From Planctomycetota bacterium (GTDB lineage Bacteria > Planctomycetota > UBA1135 > GCA-002686595), in contig JABFRZ010000226.1 in the NCBI GenBank assembly GCA_013140785.1, forward strand, positions 1 through 11,710: a stretch of 11,710 nt of DNA, in the 5' to 3' direction. A program made the position numbers and the translations under genes. Position 1 is the stretch's first letter. Each line of letters begins with the position of its first letter. Below the pieces are notes generated by a model. It did not search any database. It was not told the DNA's origin and saw nothing but the letters and a program-made list of their open reading frames with translations. Positions 8,220-11,710 of this stretch are shown here, one piece after another.

Positions 8220-9095
8220 ATGAATCGCGACCTGATCACCCGTCTGTTCCGTTCGTTCGAGGCCCTCGCGCACCGCGAGGGCGAAGTCGAGTACTGGCTC
8301 GCGCGCGAGTTGCAACCCCTCTTCGGCTACGAGCGCTGGGAGAACTTCGCGACCCTCCTGGAGCGCGCGCGCACGGCCTGCGAGAAGGCCGGGCAGGCCG
8401 CGGACGACCATTTTCGTGAGGTCACGAAAATGGTCTCGCTGGGATCGGGCGCGCGCCGCGAACTCGCGGACGTGGCCCTGACGCGCTACGCGGCCTACCT
8501 GATCGCGCAGAACGGCGACCCGCACAAAGAGGAGATCGCCTTCGCGCAGACCTACTTCGCCGTTCAGACCCGCAAGCAGGAGCTGATCGAGGCGCGTCTG
8601 GAAGAGATCGAGCGACTCGAGGCCCGCAAGGGCCTGGCGGCGAGCGAGAAGGAGCTATCGGGGGTGATCTTCGAACGCCTCCGCGAGCACGAGAGCTTCG
8701 CCCGCATCCGCAGCAAGGGCGATGCGGCCCTGTTCGGCGGGCGCACGACACGGGACATGAAGAAGCGGCTCCGTGTGCCCAAGAGCAGGCCGCTGGCCGA
8801 CTTCCTGCCGACGATCACGATCAAGGCCAAGGACCTGGCCAACGAGATGACGGCCCACAACGTCAAGACCCGCGACCTGGGCTCGGAGAGCACGATCACT
8901 TCCGAACACGTGGGCAGCAACCGGGAGGTGCGCGCGGCGCTCTCGAAGCGCGGGATCAAGCCCGAGCAGCTTCCGCCGGCCGAGGACGTGCGCAAGCTGG
9001 AGCGTCGCGTCGAAGCCGACTCGCGCAAGCTCCCGGCGCGGGCTCCCCGCCTGCGCAAGGGCAAGCACAAGCGCGACGACAAGCGCCCCACCTGA
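8220..9095 (+). CDS. dinD: DinD homologue (DNA-damage-inducible protein D)
   Basis: 291 residues, near the 274-residue E. coli protein. In E. coli, DinD is a LexA-regulated SOS protein that binds RecA filaments and inhibits strand exchange; that role here is inferred from homology. Matching segments: YWLARELQPLFGYERWENF (25-43) against the E. coli WSARQLGKLLGY region, RARTACEKAG (49-58), DDHFREVTKMV (62-72), RYAAYLIAQNGDP (89-101), AQTYFAVQTRKQEL (109-122), AALFGG near 169, and a late ELPTP-like LPPAEDVRKLE (251-261). The N-terminal part is of the Bro-N/antirepressor-like type. The C-terminal tail (270-291) is very rich in Lys and Arg, suggesting nucleic-acid contact; E. coli has a shorter one. 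Start at 8220 follows a perfect AGGAGG. An unusual 30-base palindrome overlies codons 63-72. The gene is 101 bases downstream of the dioxygenase; no LexA box was recognised, so SOS control is unproven. Confidence 0.92.
   Translation: MNRDLITRLFRSFEALAHREGEVEYWLARELQPLFGYERWENFATLLERARTACEKAGQAADDHFREVTKMVSLGSGARRELADVALTRYAAYLIAQNGDPHKEEIAFAQTYFAVQTRKQELIEARLEEIERLEARKGLAASEKELSGVIFERLREHESFARIRSKGDAALFGGRTTRDMKKRLRVPKSRPLADFLPTITIKAKDLANEMTAHNVKTRDLGSESTITSEHVGSNREVRAALSKRGIKPEQLPPAEDVRKLERRVEADSRKLPARAPRLRKGKHKRDDKRPT
8406..8435. repeat. 30-base palindrome inside dinD
   Basis: Two exact 14-base arms (8406-8419 and 8422-8435) flank a 2-base centre, GG. The palindrome spans exactly codons 63-72 (DHFREVTKMV). 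Within it, four codons (CAT, TTT, CGT, AAA) end in A or T, while neighbouring codons end almost entirely in G or C. The protein sequence here is conserved with E. coli DinD, so the repeat was built or kept without changing the key residues. Confidence 0.95.
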
Positions 9096-9102
9096 CCGGG
9101 CT

Positions 9103-9128
9103 CGGCGTTGCGCACGTGCGCTGCGCCG
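9103..9128. terminator. Imperfect palindrome in the convergent gap between dinD and the HAD gene
   Basis: An exact 12-base palindrome GCGCACGTGCGC (9110-9121) is flanked by CGGCG (9103-9107) and CGCCG (9124-9128), giving a 26-base stem with one wobble and one mismatch, 7 bases after the dinD stop. Position suggests a bidirectional terminator for two converging genes; there is no T-run. The rest of 9096-9180 shows nothing recognisable. Confidence 0.3.
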
Positions 9129-9180
9129 CTTGCGCTCAGGGTTTGGCCCGGGCCCAGGTGCGCACGGTGGCCCCAGCCTT

Positions 9181-9870
9181 TCAGCCCACCGTCGCGGGCC
9201 CGAGCAGCGTCTCCATGAGCTGCCCGAGATCGGGGAACACCGCGGCCGGATCGAGGTCGTCCGGCACCGGTTCGTTGCGCCGGTTGATCCAGGCCGTCGC
9301 GAAGCCGAGCGCGCGCGCCGGGCGGATGTCGTGCTGCAGGCTGCCGGCCACGTGCAGGATGTTCTCCTTCGGCTGGTGCAGGCGCTTCAGCGCAATCTCC
9401 CAGTGCTTGGGGGCCGGCTTGTAGCTGTGGATATCCTCGGCCGTGACGAGCGCGACGAAGGGCGCGCCGATCTGCTTCACCGAAGTCTGCAGCACCTTGG
9501 TCTCGACGTTCGAGAGGATCGCGAGCGTGTAGTTCACCGCCAATCGCCGCAGGACCTTGCCGGCGTCGGGGAAGGTCGGCCAGAGGCTCATCGTGTTGAC
9601 CAGGCCGAGGATCTCGCCGTAGTGCAGCGCGCGCCCCTGCGCCGCGGCCGCGGTGCGCAGGCTGTCGCCGAGGACGCCGCTGTAGATGCGGTACGGGCCG
9701 GCGAGCAGCTCGAACTCGGCCTGCTCGCGCTCGCGCAGCAGGCGCTCGACGTCGACGCCCGCGAGTCCCTTGACCGTCTTCAGCGCGGCGCGAATCCCCT
9801 TGTCCCAGTCGATCAGCGTTCCGTAGCAGTCGAAGGTCAGCGCGCGAATCCGTGTGACCTCCAGGACCAT
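9181..9870 (-). CDS. HAD-superfamily hydrolase, haloacid dehalogenase type II-like
   Basis: 229 residues, normal for the type II haloacid dehalogenase branch. Catalytic motifs are complete: motif I TFDCYGTLIDW with nucleophile Asp14; motif II AILSN with Ser120 and Asn121; motif III SYKPAPKHW with Lys151; motif IV HVAGSLQHDIRPARALG with Asp181. A helical cap lies between motifs I and II (about 20-100). These features fit hydrolysis of 2-haloacids via an Asp ester intermediate, but many close relatives are phosphatases or have no known substrate, so dehalogenase activity is not established. The protein is cytosolic, with no signal. ATG at 9868-9870 places motif I at residue 14, as expected. The gene stands alone on the minus strand, convergent with dinD and divergent from the serine hydrolase remnant across 72 bases. 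Confidence 0.9.
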   Translation of the reverse strand: MVLEVTRIRALTFDCYGTLIDWDKGIRAALKTVKGLAGVDVERLLREREQAEFELLAGPYRIYSGVLGDSLRTAAAAQGRALHYGEILGLVNTMSLWPTFPDAGKVLRRLAVNYTLAILSNVETKVLQTSVKQIGAPFVALVTAEDIHSYKPAPKHWEIALKRLHQPKENILHVAGSLQHDIRPARALGFATAWINRRNEPVPDDLDPAAVFPDLGQLMETLLGPATVG

Positions 9871-9942
9871 GCCGCGGAGGATAGCGCCTGCGCCGCGCCG
9901 ATTCCCTCGTCCGCTGCCTGTCCTCGAGCATCAAACCCAGGC

Positions 9943-10203
9943 ATGACCCCTGCCGCGCTGTTCTTCCTCGCTCTCGCCGCCGGATCCTCCCCGGGGCAGG
10001 CCGAAGCCCTGGCCAAGGCCATTGCGGCCTACGCGGCGCCGCTGGAGGGCGCTGGGATGCTCTCCGGCGTGCTGCTCGTGGCCCTCGGCGACGAGCTCCC
10101 GTGGGAGCACTCGTGGGGCCTCGCGAACCACGAGCTGGGCGTCCCGAACACGCCCAAGACTCGCCTCTGCATCGCGTCCGTCGCGAAGCCGTGCACGTGC
10201 GTG
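9943..10203 (+). pseudogene. Serine β-lactamase/esterase-family remnant (N-terminal part only)
   Basis: About 87 codons resemble the start of a class C β-lactamase-fold serine hydrolase: a hydrophobic secretion signal (MTPAALFFLALAAG), then SGVLLVALGDELPWEHSWGL, ANHELGVPNTPKTR and IASVAK, which holds the family's SxxK catalytic pair (Ser79, Lys82). Such enzymes normally run on for about 250 or more residues with a YxN motif and an HxG/KTG motif; none of this follows. After residue 87 the translation (about codons 88-126) resembles nothing known to me. The frame then remains open into the next gene without a stop, so an automatic caller could merge the two into one 398-residue protein. I read it as a truncated gene whose 3' end was deleted, next to an independent gene. 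The 117 bases from 10204 to 10320 hold no recognisable coding signal. Confidence 0.68.
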
Positions 10204-10320
10204 AGCACGGCGCGCCTGAGCGACTCGAGTGGGTCGGGCTTCGCGCTGACCTGGGCGTGCGTGGGAGCGCTCGCGCGCTGTCGTGTTTCGCCGCGCGGCG
10301 TTTGCTACAAGCACGCCGCC

Positions 10321-11139
10321 GTGGCGGGCACGTTCCAGAACGTCAACGTCTTCTTGCGCACCGTCGTGCTGCTGGCGCTGGTGCTGCTCGCGGGCTGGTG
10401 GACGCTGATGCTGAAGACGCGGCTCGCCGCCAACGAGCGCACGCTCGCGCAGCGCACGGCCGAACTCGAAGCGGCGCGCACCGACCTCGAGCAACGCCAG
10501 AACGAGATCCGCGAGCTCGGGACCAAGCTGGAGGAGCGCGCGGCCGAGGTCGCGCGGCTGGCAAGCGTCGTGGCCGAGCAGGCGCGCGCACTCGAGACGC
10601 TCGAGCTCGCCAACCGTCTCTTGAAGGTCACGCACCGCGTGGCGCGCATCGAGGTGCTGGCCCAGGGCACGGCCGAGGCGCTGGAGAACGTGCGCACGAC
10701 CCTGCGCTTCACCGAGCTCGATGCGGACGGCGAGCCGCTCGCTCCGGGGAGAGAGCTGACCGTCGAGGGCAAGACCGTCTACTTGGAGGCCCTCGTGATC
10801 CAGTTCGAGGATCGCTACATCGAGCAGGGCGACGCGCTGCGCGGCTCATCGATCGCGCTCTTCCGCCGCCTGTTCGGTGAAAACCAGAGCCCGAGCGCGG
10901 GTGTGCCGCTCGACCCGGTCGGACAACTGCCGCTCGTCTACGGCGGCGACACGACCGCCGATCCGCTCCATCGCGCGCTGTGGGAACGCTTCTGGGATTA
11001 CGCCAACGACCCGGTGCTCGCGCAGGAGCTCGGCGTGCGCGCGCTGCAAGGCGAGGCGCCGTTCATCGAGGCGCGCGTGGGCAAGAGCTACCGGCTCGAG
11101 CTGCGCGCGTCGGGCGGCCTGGTGATCCAGGCGGAGTGA
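10321..11139 (+). CDS. Membrane-anchored coiled-coil protein of unknown function
   Basis: 272 residues from a GTG at 10321. Seen: a short N-terminal stretch (TFQNVNVFLR), one membrane segment at about 12-30 (TVVLLALVLLAGWW), a long charged heptad-like coiled coil at about 36-103, then a conserved-looking junction ANRLLKVTHRVARIEVL (97-113) and a C-terminal globular region with LEALVIQFEDRYIEQGDALR, ALFRRLFGE, PLDPVG, ERFWDYANDP and RLELRASGGL. From memory, similar proteins occur as hypothetical proteins in Planctomycetota; I know of no assigned role. The likely topology is a single inner-membrane anchor with the coiled coil and C-domain on one side. The start is chosen because it sits directly before the anchor; no Shine-Dalgarno is present. 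A weak -10-like TTTGCTACAAG at 10301-10311 and a 12-base palindrome at 10289-10300 precede it. The stop is 2 bases before the next ATG, so the two genes form an operon. Confidence 0.82.
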   Translation: MAGTFQNVNVFLRTVVLLALVLLAGWWTLMLKTRLAANERTLAQRTAELEAARTDLEQRQNEIRELGTKLEERAAEVARLASVVAEQARALETLELANRLLKVTHRVARIEVLAQGTAEALENVRTTLRFTELDADGEPLAPGRELTVEGKTVYLEALVIQFEDRYIEQGDALRGSSIALFRRLFGENQSPSAGVPLDPVGQLPLVYGGDTTADPLHRALWERFWDYANDPVLAQELGVRALQGEAPFIEARVGKSYRLELRASGGLVIQAE

Positions 11140-11141
11140 GC

Positions 11142-11710
11142 ATGGAGCAGCCGCTCTCCGTCTTAGGCACCAAGCTCCCGGGCGCCGCCTACCGGCCACG
11201 GCCGGGCGCGTACGCGCTCGTTTTCGACGAGCTCGGGCGCGTCGCGCTCGTGCACGAGGAAGCCGGGTGGTACTTGCCAGGCGGCGGCATCGAGCCGGGC
11301 GAGACGACCGAGGAGGCGCTCTTGCGCGAAGTGCAAGAAGAGTGCGCCTGCGGCGCGCGCATCAGCGCGGCCTTCGCTCAGGCGCTCGAGTTCGTCGAAA
11401 ACAAGGCGGGCGAGCGCTTCGAGGTGCACGCGCACTACTACCGGGCCGAGTTCGTCGGCGCGCCGAGCGTGAGCTGGCTCGCGCCGGCCGAAGCCTCTGC
11501 GCGCACGCGCCGGCGCAGCGACGCCTGGGCCATCACCGCAGCCACCGAGAAGCGCGCGCCGCCGCGTTTCGTCGATCTCTCGCACGTCGTGCACGACGGC
11601 CTGGTCACCTACCCGGGTCTGCCCGCGCCACGGATCGCCGAGCACATGGACCGCGCGAGCTCGCGCGCGCATTACGCGCCGGGCACGGAGTTCTCGATCG
11701 CGAAGATCGA
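11142..11710 (+). CDS. Nudix hydrolase fused to a cyclase/kynurenine-formamidase-like domain (runs off the right edge)
   Basis: The first 189 codons of a longer gene. Residues about 18-132 are a Nudix domain: PGAYALVFDELGRVALVHEE, then the Nudix box from Gly48 (GGIEPGE, Glu54, REVQEE with Arg62, Glu63, Glu66, Glu67). The box's last Gly is replaced by Ala69, while the metal-binding Glu residues are kept. The Nudix part ends with the family-typical RRRSDAWAI (123-131). After a short linker (TAATEKRAPP), residues 142-189 begin a second domain: RFVDLSHVVHDGLVTYPGLP and a later RAHYAPGTEFSIAKI, which match the N-terminus of the cyclase family (PF04199, which includes kynurenine formamidase). No stop, and no ATG or GTG, stands between the domains, so they are one polypeptide. 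The Nudix substrate is not predictable. The metal-binding HxGTHxD motif of the cyclase domain would lie outside the window. The start is 2 bases after the coiled-coil gene's stop. Confidence 0.87.
   Translation, partial: MEQPLSVLGTKLPGAAYRPRPGAYALVFDELGRVALVHEEAGWYLPGGGIEPGETTEEALLREVQEECACGARISAAFAQALEFVENKAGERFEVHAHYYRAEFVGAPSVSWLAPAEASARTRRRSDAWAITAATEKRAPPRFVDLSHVVHDGLVTYPGLPAPRIAEHMDRASSRAHYAPGTEFSIAKI

Noticed and set aside
9145..9154. 10-base palindrome GGCCCGGGCC
   Set aside because: Short pure-GC palindromes are expected often at this base composition.
9130..9942. Plus-strand frame running antisense through the HAD gene into the serine hydrolase remnant
   Set aside because: The minus strand carries all four HAD motifs; the hydrolase remnant has its own ATG and signal sequence at 9943.

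Overview
The window is very GC-rich DNA with tightly packed genes; third codon positions are almost all G or C. A β-barrel porin points to a bacterium with an outer membrane. From memory only, the porin type, the membrane coiled-coil protein near the right end and the mixture of Shine-Dalgarno-led and SD-less starts would fit Planctomycetota or a deltaproteobacterial/Myxococcota-like lineage. The sequence alone does not settle the taxon. No rRNA, tRNA, CRISPR array, insertion sequence or phage gene was recognised.

Layout, left to right. (1) Minus strand 1-1355: a broken RNase HIII gene (rnhC) runs into a diaminopimelate epimerase gene (dapF) that leaves the window; the two overlap by 8 bases. 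(2) Plus strand 1473-2858: cystathionine β-synthase with C-terminal CBS domains. (3) Minus strand 5321-3052: a soluble GAF-PAS histidine kinase and its LuxR/NarL-type response regulator, joined by an ATGA overlap. (4) Plus strand 5456-9095: a phosphate-selective-porin-like protein, a CstB-like persulfide dioxygenase-rhodanese fusion, and a DinD homologue. (5) Minus strand 9870-9181: a type II haloacid-dehalogenase-like HAD hydrolase. (6) Plus strand 9943-11710: a truncated serine hydrolase remnant, a membrane-anchored coiled-coil protein, and a Nudix hydrolase fused in frame to a cyclase/kynurenine-formamidase-like domain that runs off the end.

Functional links. Two genes concern sulfur: cystathionine β-synthase (homocysteine to cystathionine, with H2S-producing side reactions in the family) and the persulfide dioxygenase fusion (removal of low-molecular-weight persulfides). 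They are not in one operon, so a shared role is only inferred. The kinase-regulator pair lies between them; its targets are not visible.

Most unusual are two long inverted repeats inside protein-coding DNA. A 27-base perfect inverted repeat with a 14-base loop (715-782) sits exactly where the rnhC reading frame breaks and looks like a template-switch (fold-back) mutation or an assembly fold-back. A 30-base near-perfect palindrome (8406-8435) covers exactly ten codons of the conserved DinD core and carries a cluster of codons atypical for this gene. No complete new system is evident. The candidates for novelty are the two palindromes, the Nudix-cyclase fusion, the uncharacterised coiled-coil protein and the lipobox-bearing porin.
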